Origin: Diphasiastrum complanatum
Taxonomy: Eukaryota > Streptophyta > Lycopodiopsida > Lycopodiales > Lycopodiaceae
Length of the DNA stretch: 64,000 bases
Assembly (NCBI GenBank): GCA_029204225.1
Contig: CM055101.1
Span: 6,189,118-6,253,117 of the forward strand
Direction: 5' to 3'
The notes under the pieces were generated by a model. It was not told where the DNA came from and did no database searches. It saw only the letters and a list, made by a program, of their open reading frames with translations. Position numbers and translations under genes: made by a program. Below, piece after piece: positions 23,262 to 34,510 of the stretch. Each line of letters opens with the position of its first letter. The stretch's first letter is position 1.

Positions 23262-23719
23262 TGTTATATACCATAACGGTATGCCCTTCAGTGACGGCCT
23301 CGCAAGGAGCATGATGCAAGACTGGAGTTTCCAACATGTTTGGGTGCCACACATCACCATCCTAGGTGGTCACGTGTCGCCGACAAGACCGTGCTTGAAG
23401 GGACCCACTGTGCTATGCCTATATAGTGGTGGGATTCCTCTCTTTCCATTCACTTAGTCTACCCGGGAGTTGGTGGATGGAGAGCACGTGCATGAGCCAG
23501 GATGTATCTTTAGGCTAGGAGATGTGTGCTAGGGAGAGCCGAGTGGGTATGGGATGCCAGTTATCGTAGGAAGCTTGACCGGGCATGATTATGTCAATTG
23601 CTCCAATGCATGGGGGTGGGTCGGTTGTGACCCTACGGATGGACAGTTACGGTGCATCGTCACTTGTATGGGGTGTGCGGAACCTTTAAGGCAGTCGATG
23701 ATCCTAGGGAGTTGTAACA
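23262..23719 (+). mobile_element. Chromovirus LTR, copy B (fullest copy)
   Basis: Begins TGTTATATACC after GGGTGGGGGGGAA and probably ends GTTGTAACA. At about 458 bp it is the most complete copy here. The TATA motif cctatatagtgg lies near 23,420. A 5' partner LTR is not present upstream in this window. Confidence 0.78.
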
Positions 23720-23755
23720 TATTCCCAATCATTATTCTTGTTAATACATTCTGAA

Positions 23756-24224
23756 TATGCACGTGAATTAGATATTGGCCATTGAGTTGAAGAGAATCCA
23801 TAGGAATAAGAATCTCGAATAGAAGCCACTTTAAGCTCTTGCGAAATGGCTCAATGAGGCATTGAACAAGAATCCGAGTATTGATATGAGTTGGATTTCT
23901 ATGCAATAATAAAATCTCTTCATTGCTAGTAGTATCCATGTTGAATACCTCATACTCCATAAGATTGTTGTCAAAAATAAAATCATTCACTGAAGCTCCC
24001 AAATCAAACTAAAATGGTTCGCATATCGGGTTCTTAAAATAGCCACTCAATTTCAAGCCATGGAATATTGGTGCTGTATAGTCCTCATTCTGAAAGTCTG
24101 GTGAATGTCTTGATCGACTTTCTTTGAGCATAACACTATTCTCGATTTGAAGACCAAAAAAGCTCTTCATGTGATCAAGATGAATGTGACAAATTGAACT
24201 TCTCAAGGAAGTTGGTAAGTGCAC
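23756..24224 (-). pseudogene. Unassigned conserved frame, copy B
   Basis: Counterpart of the 130-codon frame of copy A. It is split by TAG where copy A has a Gln codon (CEPF-stop-FDLGASVNDF). The downstream half runs on into LTR-side sequence. No family recognised. Confidence 0.35.
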
Positions 24225-24790
24225 TACATCTAGTGAGGCTTGGGAATCTCTAAAGAACGTTTATGAGTCCAAGTTTACATCGAGGGTTCTAACCCTTGGG
24301 AGTCAAATCTTTTCAAGTTTTCAAAATAAGGATGAGAGTGCTTATGCTTTTGTTTTGAGGGTTAAAGCTTTCAATGATGAGTTAGCATGTATTGATGAAA
24401 GACTTAAGGAGATAGCACTTGTTCAAGTAGTTTTCAATGGCTTGTTGGATGATCATGGTAATCTTGCTCAAAGTTTTGCTATTCAAAAGACATTGCCAAA
24501 TATTGTGGACATGCAATAAATCTTGGTGAATAAGGAGTTTAGGCTTCTATCAAGAGGAGGATCCACTTCCACATCTCAACCTGGAAAGGAGGAGGCTATG
24601 TGCTCAAAGGGCAAGTTCAAGGGCAAGAGCAAAGGCAAGTGATCTAGAGGACAATCTCAAGGTGAGCCTTCTACTTTTGTTGGCAAGAAGAAAGATAAAT
24701 CTAAGCTTAAATGCTTCTATTGTGGAGTCAAAACATGGCAAGGTTGCCATCGATGGGACCAAGTCCTGACATTTGTGACATTGCGCAGCA
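24215..24790 (+). pseudogene. Ty1/copia gag fragment, copy B
   Basis: Collinear with the gag fragments of copies A and D. A private TAA (24,517-24,519, in ...DMQ-stop-ILVNKEF) breaks it, in addition to the TGA after ...KGK shared by all three copies. The damaged zinc knuckle CFYCGVKTW is present near 24,715. Confidence 0.8.
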
Positions 24791-25355
24791 CATATATGAC
24801 ATAGTGTACTTATGACAAGGATGTGTGTACATTGTAAACATTGAAACATACTGTATTGATAGATTTCTGCCATCGTAGGACACTTAAGATTTCAATTCCA
24901 ACAGTTTGTTCCCAAGGGAGCAATCACAAATTTGAGTTTATTGAACTTCTGCCTTAAACGATTGCAATTGATGATCAGATGCCTATAGCTCATAGTGATG
25001 AAATTATATTGTTCATGCTCTTTTTGATTGAAAGACACTTAACGAAATAATTTATCTTTTTGGCTTGTAAAACTTTGTGCCCGTTCATATATATTCTAAG
25101 CAAAATACTGACGCAATGGTAATACTACAAAGGAGCCATAGTAAAGGCCACGAGCAATTGAGACAGAGCAATCACAATTACAATTTTCTCTACCAAGTAA
25201 ATTGTAGACCTCAATTATCTTGCCTTTCAAGAACATAAACAACGATAAAAGATGTTGTATTTTTGTCAGTTAATTTGATGCCATGTTACTCCTCAATACC
25301 CAGCTAGTAAATAATCTTGCGATAGTCATTCCTGATGTGCAACTAGTGAAGAATC
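24791..25355. other. Non-coding spacer within the mosaic block, copy B
   Basis: Nearly identical to 47,705-48,240 in copy D. No reading frame of note; no RNA gene recognised. Confidence 0.5.
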
Positions 25356-25357
25356 AC

Positions 25358-26295
25358 TCAACAAAATTTCGTTACTGCAGAAATGAGTTTTGTCCTACCC
25401 GCGACTATGTCATCAAAAAGATCACGTACGGTGCACTCCAAACTTTCCAAACCACAGTTCAGACTGTTTAAGCTATGCCGAAGCTCCGTAACATTTGCAA
25501 TTCGAACGAGCGCGGAACCTGTTCTCCAAATGACTGACATTCAATGAAAAAATTATCCACATGAGCTTGCATGTTTGCAAATTCTCTTAGAAGGATTTTC
25601 TCTTTTGTTTCCTCACTGAACCGCACGCCAATTTGTTCGATAAGCCTTTGATGTGAAGTAGACGTAGATTTAGCCCATTCGCCCGTCGAACAAATCGCAA
25701 TCAGTTTAGCGGAGTAAGAACTATCCATGTGAAGCAATCCAAACAGAAGAATCATTGAAACGAAAGAAATTATGCTCTTCATGGGGTAAATTACTGCGCA
25801 AGGATCAAATTGCTTTGCATATCTGCTACCCAAATTCCAAAGCTGCTCCTCTGCCTCAAGTTTCATATCAACAAGTTGCTTGTTTGCTTGATGTATTCTG
25901 GACATCTCTCGTCGGCAATGATTTAGAGCCTGAACTATGGTATTATAGTCATCCCCACCTGCTTGAAGAGCTTCAACCGCTATATGGACTACCCGCCCAT
26001 AAATTCTCAATCTGGAAATACCCGTCATCAAAGCTTTATAAACATTCATAAATCGCACTGTCTCATCCATCAGAGTACTAAAGCATTTTAATGGAAAAAC
26101 AACCTTCTCCACTAGATCCAAAAAGGCTGCAAGAGAAGATCTGAGAATATCCAGAGCATACTGCATCCAGTCTATTGTGAAAAACTTATCTCCAATTGAC
26201 TCTTCCAATTTTTGCAGACATGACGACAAATTGTCGTGAAATGACATATTGGCAGCACCATGACCGTGAGATCGCAGCGAATTTACAAAAACCAT
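25358..26295 (-). pseudogene. BPS1/UPF0496-like host gene, longest copy (B)
   Basis: A 275-codon minus-strand frame (26,295-25,468) starts MVFVNSLRSHGHG. It has helix-rich segments (DWMQYALDILRSSLAAFLDL, MNVYKALMTGISRLRIYG, REMSRIHQANKQLVDMKLEA), then a hydrophobic segment near residues 167-187 (IYPMKSIISFVSMILLFGLL), then EWAKSTSTSHQRLIEQIGV. This layout (long helical N-terminal half, late membrane-like segment, WA-containing helical C-terminus) resembles plant BPS1/UPF0496 proteins; the assignment is by recall. The last residues (LQMLRSFGIA) come from a frameshift: 7 bp kept in copy A are absent. The ancestral tail (VTELRHSLNSL...LFDDIVAGRTKLIS) lies in another frame to 25,358. The start overlaps CCATGG, so a short plus-strand frame starts there too. 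A CT-repeat lies 300 bp upstream. It is probably a pseudogene, but it could still be transcribed. Confidence 0.55.
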
Positions 26296-26595
26296 GGCGG
26301 TGTTTCTTCAGGCAGAGTTAAGGAAGCAACCTTTGCCATCTGTGTATATTGCAGAAATCAAGGTAAGGCTACCGGCCTACCGCTGTACCTTCTAAAATAG
26401 CTTGAGAACGTTGTCAAGACAAAAAAATTATGAAGTAAAATTCGCCTTGAGATTGTCGACGAACCCAGCTACGGATTATGACTGACTCAGAGGTTCGAAG
26501 GAATTTATTGAGTTCCGCCCTCTGTCTCTTACATTCAACACGTCTGCATTCAAGTAAGGCTCTTCTTGGCAAATCGTTCGCACTCTCACTCTCGC

Positions 26596-26648
<53 letters not shown>

Positions 26649-27465
26649 CAAATGTGTGGTGTTCTCTCTATCGATCTCTATTTATATGCTATTTGGACAC
26701 CTATTTGGACACCTTCAAAACCCTAGTCGTTACATAATATGTAGTACCCTAGAACGTGACTAAATGCATATTGGACCCCTAAGAGGGCTAAAACTTGGGA
26801 CAAAAAAACACTTTGGATACCAACCCAACAAAGTGATCCAAGGGAGTTGCCTGGAATATGACTAGGTAATAGAATGTCATGGTTAACCTCGGTACTCGTT
26901 ATTTATTTAGCTAGGTCGGACTATGCATCCCATTTTCAAGTTGCATCGCATGCCAAAGTGCTATTTGTCTTTCAAAGAAAAGCAAATATGTCAACAAGGC
27001 GAGCATGAGGGTCTTGAGCTAGAGCCTACACTACATCGTGGGTGACTAGGAGGAGGCTATGCTAGACATCACTAGTTGGCCTTTAGGTATCATGATTCAG
27101 CCCTATCTCCTCAGGCTTTACTATGAAGAATTTAGGATTTCACTTTTAGGTTGTTTACACGTTGCAGACTGATAGATATTATAACAATTTGTGATTTGCT
27201 TTTATGAAATTTGGATAATGGAATTATAGAAGTTGGAACTACATGCCATTCATCGTTTATGTATGTACTACGATTTCAGACTTGTCACTTGTATTTCAAT
27301 TATGGTAACAAGCATTACTTCCCCTCTCATCAGACAAGCATTCATTGCATGGATTAACAATGATCACTTAAATAAGAATACAGAGATTTTACTATATGAG
27401 CAAAACTTCATAAGTATAATCTTGAAAATAGCATAGAGAGAGTAAATCATTCACATCAATAAAAT
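26296..27465. other. Upstream region of the BPS1-like copy B; no gene seen
   Basis: Collinear with 49,170-50,305 in copy D. Near 26,315-26,340 the minus strand has a short upstream frame (MAKVASLTLPEETPPWFL). The plus strand reads ...AEIK followed by GTAAGG, a donor-like site. Neither is enough to call an exon. The copies lie beside LTR-like and reverse transcriptase fragments. Confidence 0.4.
26591..26645. repeat. CTCG/CT microsatellite
   Basis: A short CTCG run followed by about 20 CT dinucleotides. On the minus strand this is a GA-repeat about 300 bp upstream of the BPS1-like start. Copy D has a shorter, interrupted version (49,484-49,520). The Arg-Glu and Leu-Ser frames it generates are artefacts. 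Confidence 0.95.
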
Positions 27466-27862
27466 GAGAATAGACTAACTCACTAACTTCACTTCATTCG
27501 ATTTCAAAGAAATATGCGAGAACAAATGCTCTTTATATAGCCTCGTAGATGTTCTAAATATGAAATAACCGTCTTAAGTTCCATAACCACTTCTTGGCAT
27601 TGGCCCTCGATAATCGCAAGCCTGAATCCTTTGGTGAGTGAGCTAGTTTACAATTGATCAGATTGTATCTGATAAGGGTATTGTGAAGATACCGTTGCTG
27701 AGTGATAAAGATTAGCCTTCTCGCTCTGTCTATGTGGATTTGAATGCCCAAACAAAAGTGAGCTTCGCCCAGATCGGTCATGTCAAGTTCGGAAGACAAC
27801 ATCTGTTTAGCAAGCATCTTATTCACTTGGTCTCTTTCTGTACAAAGCTTTACAGCACCCAA
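27466..27862 (-). pseudogene. Ty1/copia reverse transcriptase 3' fragment joined to leader sequence, copy B
   Basis: The minus-strand frame reads MLSSELDMTDLGEAHFCLGI and HIDRARRLIFITQQRYLHNT, a copia reverse transcriptase segment downstream of YVDD. After ...SRANAKKWLWNLRRLFHI the sequence turns into the leader-like repeat with 'tttatatagcctcg' at about 27,590. The same deletion junction occurs in copy D near 50,440, so B and D inherited it. The 5' side, including YVDD, is lost at 27,862. Confidence 0.8.
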
Positions 27863-28202
27863 TTTGGTGTCCTATAGCCAAAGTTATGATAATCTGAAGT
27901 TTTGCAATTTTGTGAGTAAAATTGGCAAAATTTGAAATTGTTCTGATTGCATGCCAGTCATTTCCCTAATTTGTAGTACTGTGCTTGCATGGATTAGTTG
28001 CATGTTGATTCTCAGAGTGATTCTGACATGCATGAGAGATTTACAATGGATTTGAGTGGTCATACGCATGTGCTCTTACAGTTGGGTTACAAATCAGTGT
28101 TAATGGATGACAAATTCCATAAAACTGAAGTTTACGTAGGAAAATTCCGTAATGACGTTTGTAACTGATGTAGTGTGCTTTGCATGTCAGTTTGACATTG
28201 GG
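27863..28202 (-). repeat. Inverted fragment of repeat R inside copia
   Basis: About 340 bp is the reverse complement of about 20,655-20,995, including 'gcatgccagtcatttcc' and 'catgcatgagagattta'. It replaces about 650 bp of copia present in copy D (50,720-51,373), so most of the reverse transcriptase core, including YVDD, is missing from B. Confidence 0.85.
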
Positions 28203-29275
28203 GCAGTCCATTGACTATAGGCACGCTTAAGCACGAGGCTCGAATTGTCGCATCGGCGGCAGAGGCATCGAAGGTTTGCATGGAACTTTGCATTTGCCTT
28301 TGAAATCGTCAAACCATTAGAGGAGTTCTAAATCCAAGAAAGACCCTTTGTAAAGATTCTTTTCATATTTTTTCTCAATTTTTTCTTACACATGGACCAA
28401 TCAAAACACTCAAATTTGAAATCTACGTAACGTAACGTTTTGAGTCCACATTTTGATTCCGCACTAAAGATGGCATAACTTTTTAGTGGTAAGTCCGAAT
28501 TTAGCGGAGTTTGGTGCATTGAAAAGCACTCAACAAGCGCTTTCCAATGATATGTTACATGACATATTTTGAGCTATGATTAAGAAGTTATGGAAAGTCA
28601 AAAGTATTAGTGCTATAATATTTTAATAATATAAACTAAATCTTGCACGAATTCTTAAAGGGTCTTTTTGGAGCTCAAAACTCCTCTAATGTGATCCTCA
28701 ATAAAGACTGTATCCCTACTGAGTAAAATCTGCTAGGTATCAAAGTCGTATAGCTTGGTCAGATGAAGTGTATCCAATAAGGATGGTCTTGAGACCTCGG
28801 AAGTTGAATTTCTTCCTCGTCTCCTTCGGGATCTGTGCATAGGTGATGCATCCGAACACTCGAAGGTTCTTCATTGAAGCTCCAAACCTCATGTGGTGTT
28901 TTGCCTACGAGTGCCTTAGTCAAACATTTTTTCTGGACGTAGGCTGCAATGCAGACAACTTCAACCCAGAAGCTCTCCGACAAAGATTCATGTGCCAGCA
29001 TACATTTGGCTGACTCGACCAGGGTACGATTCTTCCTCTCGTCTTTGATTTGTCTGCCAATTTCTTTCTCTTCATGCTCCTTGAAGATTCTGAAACAACT
29101 GAAAGCTTTTGACTTCTTCTTGATAAAGTACACCAAGCAATCCGCTAGAAACACGTTGATGGCTTGATCTAAATGGTTTCATGGCCAGTTTACAGACTAG
29201 ACAGTCTTGACAAGTAGATAATTTGACTTTCCTATCTGGATAGTCGAGATCAACAACGATAGATTGTTTAAACAT
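28203..29275 (-). pseudogene. Ty1/copia integrase region, copy B, core deleted and MITE-interrupted
   Basis: Minus-strand order: zinc region with CQDCLVCKLAMKPF (about 29,220-29,175), YFIKKKSKAFSCFRIFKEHE (about 29,130), then an internal deletion joining IGRQIK directly to ERKNRTLVESAKCMLAHES, which removes the second catalytic Asp and the third acidic residue. AAYVQKKCLTKALVGKTPHE follows. The integrase-reverse transcriptase linker at 28,203-28,314 is separated from this by the 377-bp inverted-repeat element. Copy D keeps the deleted core. Confidence 0.8.
28315..28691. mobile_element. MITE-like element with about 34-bp terminal inverted repeats
   Basis: The ends read CATTAGAGGAGTT... and ...AACTCCTCTAATG; imperfect pairing extends about 34 bp inward to AAAGACCCTTT. 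The interior is A+T-rich and non-coding. The matching empty site is in copy D near 51,487 (cgtcaaac then tgatcctc). Comparison shows an exact insertion with no duplicated target bases, unusual for a DNA transposon, so the superfamily is left open. Confidence 0.8.
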
Positions 29276-30055
29276 TTGTTGTACAAAATGGATAATTTAG
29301 GTGACAAAGTCTATAATGCCAAAGTGAACTGTTATTTCTTTAAATAGAAGTACTAAGAGCCTGACTAGAGGTAGAACAACAATGACTTAATCTGTACAAG
29401 TATCTATGTCTCTTTCCGAGTGCTAGGATCCTGTCTTTCCTATCAACTACTTTACACTCATCAGATTCAAATTCTACTCTATGTCCTAGATCTGTAATTC
29501 TGCTAACAAAGAGCGAATTTGTAGATAGATTCGGTACATGCAGTACATTTCAAAGTAGCTTAGATTGATCATTTGCAAAGCTCAATCTTACTGTACCTTC
29601 ACCTTTGATAGCATGTGTGCTATTGTTTCCCATGTGAACAAATTGTTTGGTATTGGAAGGCGTATAGGACTCGAAATAGCCAATATGGCTAGTCATGTGT
29701 TGTGTGGCTCCGGAGTTCAGAAACTAGGAGCTGTCGTTGGATGTTTTTTGATGGCTAGTCATTAAGGCATCATTATCAGATTCTTGAATCGACTGTGGTG
29801 CTTCTGTACCTACATTTGCCACTTGTTTCGACTGCCCCTTGCTGTTGTTCTTTTCTTGCAGTATGCGACAATCTTGGATCTTGTGGTTGGTTCACCGGAA
29901 TATGCGTAGAACAACTAATTCTTTGTTGGCTAGTTTGACTGCTCTTGACACTGTGTTGGTTCATGATTTAGCTTTGGTTGCCTTGGGCCTTTCTTCTTTT
30001 GCTTAGTTGAGCTTTTGTTGGTGTATAGGGCATGAGAGTCGACACATGAGGAACC
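29276..30055 (-). pseudogene. Ty1/copia pre-integrase and protease region, copy B
   Basis: Collinear with 54,700-55,500 in copy D, which reads more clearly (WFLNSGATQNMTS). In B the protease motif region (about 29,700-29,730) is frameshifted. The gag C-terminal linker follows near 29,910-30,055. No usable frame is longer than about 60 codons. Confidence 0.65.
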
Positions 30056-30633
30056 AGAGACTTTGTTCCTTAGCTCTCCTCCTAAAACAACATTGTCATG
30101 ACTCTTGAAAGAGTCAATTCAGGGTGTGTCAAGATGATCATCACCCAGCTGTCGTATGAGCTTGGAAAGCTTGAAAGTAGTGTCATTACTACATCTTGAT
30201 CATCTATGACAAATCCAAAAGTGGCCATTTGCTTTAGCAGGTTCTTGAACTGGTTGATGTGATTCTATAGGGAATCTGCGTTGGTCATCTTGAGGGAGAA
30301 AATGTTCTTTCTTAGATGTAGCTTGGAAGCTACGTCGCGCACATCGTACATAGTGCTCAAGATGTCCCAGACTTCCTTGGAGATCTGAGCTTCATACACA
30401 TGGCCGATTTGAGTGTCTGATATATTGAGGATGATCTCCGCAAAGGCTTTGCCATCCTTTAGCTTCCATCGAGAGATTGCAGCATCGTCAGCTTCGTTTC
30501 TTACCTCGACACCTATAACAATGTCATACAATTCCTTAGCCATTAGCACATTTCTCATCTTAAATTTCTATAGATGGTGATTGGCTCCATCAATCTTGTC
30601 CATCATAGGACTGGATTTCCCTTGGAAATCCAG
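30056..30633 (-). pseudogene. Ty1/copia gag, copy B
   Basis: UBN2-type gag: MAKELYDIVIGVEVRNEADD, then ISKEVWDILSTMYDVRDVAS and LHLRKNIFSLKMTNADSLQN (30,558-30,265), then HINQFKNLLKQ in another frame. The start at 30,633-30,631 reads CTG instead of ATG, a loss shared with copy D (56,066-56,064), while three chimeric copies retain ATG. Confidence 0.8.
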
Positions 30634-31623
30634 GTGGATATTAGTCTAAGCAATAGTAATAACAATCAGTGACTTGAGAATGAAAATAGAGTAACTCACT
30701 AGCTTCACTTCATTCCATTTCAAAGAAATATGCGAGAACAAATGCTCTTTATATAGCCTCGTAGTTGTTCTAAATATGAAATATTTGTCTTAAGTTCCAT
30801 AACCACTTTTGACAAGGATCATAATAACATATGAACTCTGGGTCGAATTGAATATCGACCATGGATCGATTTGATCTTCGACTTGGTATCGAAATACACT
30901 TAATCTACTCTAAGCTCATTCTTTTTAAAACAACAAACTAACTATCATAAGAAAGAATTATTTTGCATTATGTAGACTGAAATAAGAGGCAACTAGATCA
31001 TGCCATGTTATCACATGTCCTCATCCTCATATTGAGCAGGTCCTCCAAATGTAGATGAATTTTTGTAATGTGCTCCTTCCAAAAATCTATAAAAGTTTCA
31101 ATATGAAAATTTGGGACTGTGCAAATGGATACAACATTGTTGTTGTAATCTATACAAAAATTCGCACTCGACGTTGAAAAAAAAATGACCAGTCTTTATT
31201 GTTGCATCAATCATTAATTGTTTTTTTGGGGTACATCTTTGCTTGTCGATGTCCCACCTGCTTCAGTTTGTATGTGAACAAAGTTATAACATGAATTACA
31301 TCAGAAGAATTACTTGATGCAGCAGAACGTTTCTTCTTGAGCATATGTAAAGAGGGTACATCTTTTTCGTAAGAGACCAGTACTCGAGTCTTCCATATAA
31401 CAGTTGCACATTATATAAGGTTTTGGCTATAAATTTAACCAAATCATTTCTTTATAAGCGATCTAAATCGTATGTGTCAAATGATTCTCACGACTATGAA
31501 TATATTCTTTCATACCTTCAAAGTATTCACTATATTTATCTTCCCATTTTATGTATATCATCCATAGTAATGGATAATAGAATTCAACTAGTAGCTCTAT
31601 TCAACTTTTCTATGAATATATTT
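30634..31623 (-). repeat. Leader/LTR-like segment, copy B
   Basis: Collinear with 56,070-57,030 and 57,830-58,740. Contains the TATA-like 'tttatatagcctcg' (about 30,750) and the DFWKEH-type frame in broken form. It ends abruptly at about 31,623, where repeat R copy C begins ('gagggcctctaattctg'). Confidence 0.55.
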
Positions 31624-34510
31624 GAGGGCCTCTAATTCTGTAAATAATGAGATACCACATTGGAATCTAGATTAAACTTCAAAATTTTCCAAAATATCCC
31701 ACATTTGATCAAATCGTTTTCTTCTTTCCCATATCGTGACTAGGTACTAAAACACACCATTGATCATCAGATCTTTACAGTCCTAGGATTCTCTTTCCAA
31801 AATTACTGATGTCCCATACCATCAGCTTTTCCTTCCAGAAAATCCTTAACCGCCTTATCTGATATTCTAGAGATCCACTGATCATCTAGCTGTCCTATAA
31901 TCACTATAGGTTATTATCTCTTATTTCTTAAACACTGGAGAATCCATTTATTCAGATGACTGGCATGCCTATCAGATGGATACTACGAATCCACATATGA
32001 TCTTGTGATATAAACAGAAGAATTACCATGGTTAAATATTACATCCTGATCCTTTCTGGTCAATGAATAAGCTTCAAATCTGTCAACTAACAGATTCAAT
32101 GTACTCCATGTATCAGATTCCACTTTTAACCTCACATTTGACATCCAAAACTGCGGATAAGTCAATGGTTACAAAGATATCAGTTACGAGTTCAACTGAA
32201 TGAATTCAAACCTGGAAATCAATAACCAGTATTAAGCAACTATTTACAGGGATTACCAAAATTCTAACTGTGAAATACATTTCCTAATACTACTTACTAC
32301 CATCTGATGTCCACTCTTCTTCCTTCCTTAGAATTTTCAGTTCTCTGGAGACCTATTTCAGCTAAGGCACCAAAAAGACGTAACGACAGTAGTAAACGTT
32401 TAAAAATCAATCACTATAGGAAAAAGTCCAAAACAATTTTATTTCTGTCCTATACCTGGGCTGAATATCTTTTATATCAAAAATCATTCACTAGTATGTG
32501 AAACCGTACTAGTCTGATCTCTTAAATATAATTCACCATAGGATTTTACTGGAAATGAAATCAGTTACGTAATTTCTATTACTACAAATTTTCCAATAAA
32601 TTTGGACGGTTTTTCCTTTTTATTGACTGGTTTGGCATTACTCCGTTAATATTGATAAATCCTATCCAAACTCATAATTTAAAATTTCATGACTGGAAAT
32701 CCCACCAATAGGATTTCAGTAATTCTTGAACCATATCCTGTCAGATTTACTGTCTAGATAAAGAATACTATTCCCACTCATTCAATCTAGTCATTTCATA
32801 TTGTTTGACGATTTTAATCAAATTTAACGAGTATCTTGCACAAACATTCCTTTGACTGATTTCTAGCGATCAACATCGATTAGAAAACTATCAGACAAGT
32901 AACTAATCTCAAATTTTTACCAAATTAAAATTCAGCAAAAAAGAAAAAAATTCAAATTTTAACTTTCAATCTGGGAGTTCCCAACTCCAAAAGGCAAAAG
33001 AATGACAATACAGTAAAACCTGTCGGCCATTTCATTGCGTTTCTACTTGTCAATTTTAACTTATCTATCACCAAAAAATAATTTAGACTTAGTAAAAACA
33101 CTGTGACCAGTTCTGAGTGATAAACTCAATTTAATCAATTCACTAATCGAAACTGATTCCATAGATGACAAAAAAATGACCGAAATTTTTATTTTTTCGG
33201 AAAACTCAAATTTTGCTTTTATTTTACGTGATTCGAAAATTTTGACGAAAATACTGTTTGTACAAAAGGCAATCGAAATCGAAAAAATTGAAACACTGTC
33301 TGATTTCTAATGTTACTAACCCAATGTCAAACTGGCATGAAAGCACACTACATCAGTTACAAACGTCATTACGGAATGTTTTTACGTAAACTTCAGTTTT
33401 ACGGAATTTGTCATCCATTAACACTGATTTGTGACCCAATTGTCAAAGCACATGCGTATGACCACTCAAATCGATTGTAAATCTCTCATGCATGTCATAA
33501 TCACTCTGAGAATCAACATGCAACTAATCCATGCAAGCACAACACTACAAATTAGGGAAATGACTGGCAAGCAATCAGAACAATTTCAAATTTTGCCAAT
33601 TTTACTCACAAAACTGCAAAACTTCAGATAATCATAACTTTGGCTATAGGACACCAAATTGGGCGCTGTAAAGCGTATTACAGTGGAAGACCAAGTGAAT
33701 AAGATGCTTGCCACATTAGCCTGCCACCTAGGCTTCACACGTGCGAGATCAGAGTGTCAGAAAATTTGTAGTAGGGCTCTTTTCCACAAGACAATATCAT
33801 GCAAAAATGTTCAAACACGCATTCTAGCCCAAAATTGATGCTACCAACAAACTTAAACAATCAATTACACTTCCATGAAGCATTCGTACTGATCCTAAGA
33901 TGCAGTATAGGCTGAGAACGAAGTTTTCTTGATTTGTAGAAGTCAAAATAGCTTCAAACTTGATGGAGATGGTGCATAAGCCACCGACCATCAATTTACA
34001 GGTCTGATAGCTTGATGGGACGGTAAAAAGAAATGATAATCATGCTGTAAATAATTCCAGAATGATCTCCTTATGGATTTGGAGAGATCTATCCCCCAAA
34101 AATCCCCAAAAAATGGTCATTTTTTGAACTTTTTTGACTTCCCACAAGTTCAATTGCTGGAATTCTTGGTTCTAACTTCAAAGAAAGCTTCAGAAGACTT
34201 TGGTATACCTATTTACAAGCTCTACATGGTGTTTTATAGCTACCTACTATCCAACTTTATGAAAAACAAGCAAAAATGATGATTTTTGGCTATTTTCCGA
34301 TTTTTTCATCACAATAAAGTGAAAATTCATGACATACAACCCTTTCTCTAACACATGCAAACCAATTTATAGAATTACAACCATCTAATTGGTCTGAGCT
34401 AACTGGTTCTTATTATCTATTTTGTGCCAAAAACATGAAAAACCATACAATTTTTACCAAAACATAGCCTAGAATTCTAAATCATTGAAAGAACCAGCAT
34501 GTATCATTGG
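31624..34510. repeat. Non-coding repeat R, copy C
   Basis: Collinear with copies A and B. The 64-codon frame at 32,307-32,501 is identical in predicted protein to that at 9,224-9,418, pointing to a close relationship between A and C in this part. It contains the 270-bp segment absent from A. No gene seen. Confidence 0.82.

Noticed and set aside
26414-26763. Arg-Glu-rich (minus) and Leu-Ser-rich (plus) proteins
   Set aside because: They are translations of the CT/CTCG microsatellite in different frames.
23756-31200. Helitron carrying the BPS1-like gene and other fragments
   Set aside because: The gene-fragment mosaic fits, but I found no TC...CTRR ends with a terminal hairpin and no Rep/helicase frame, so it is not called.
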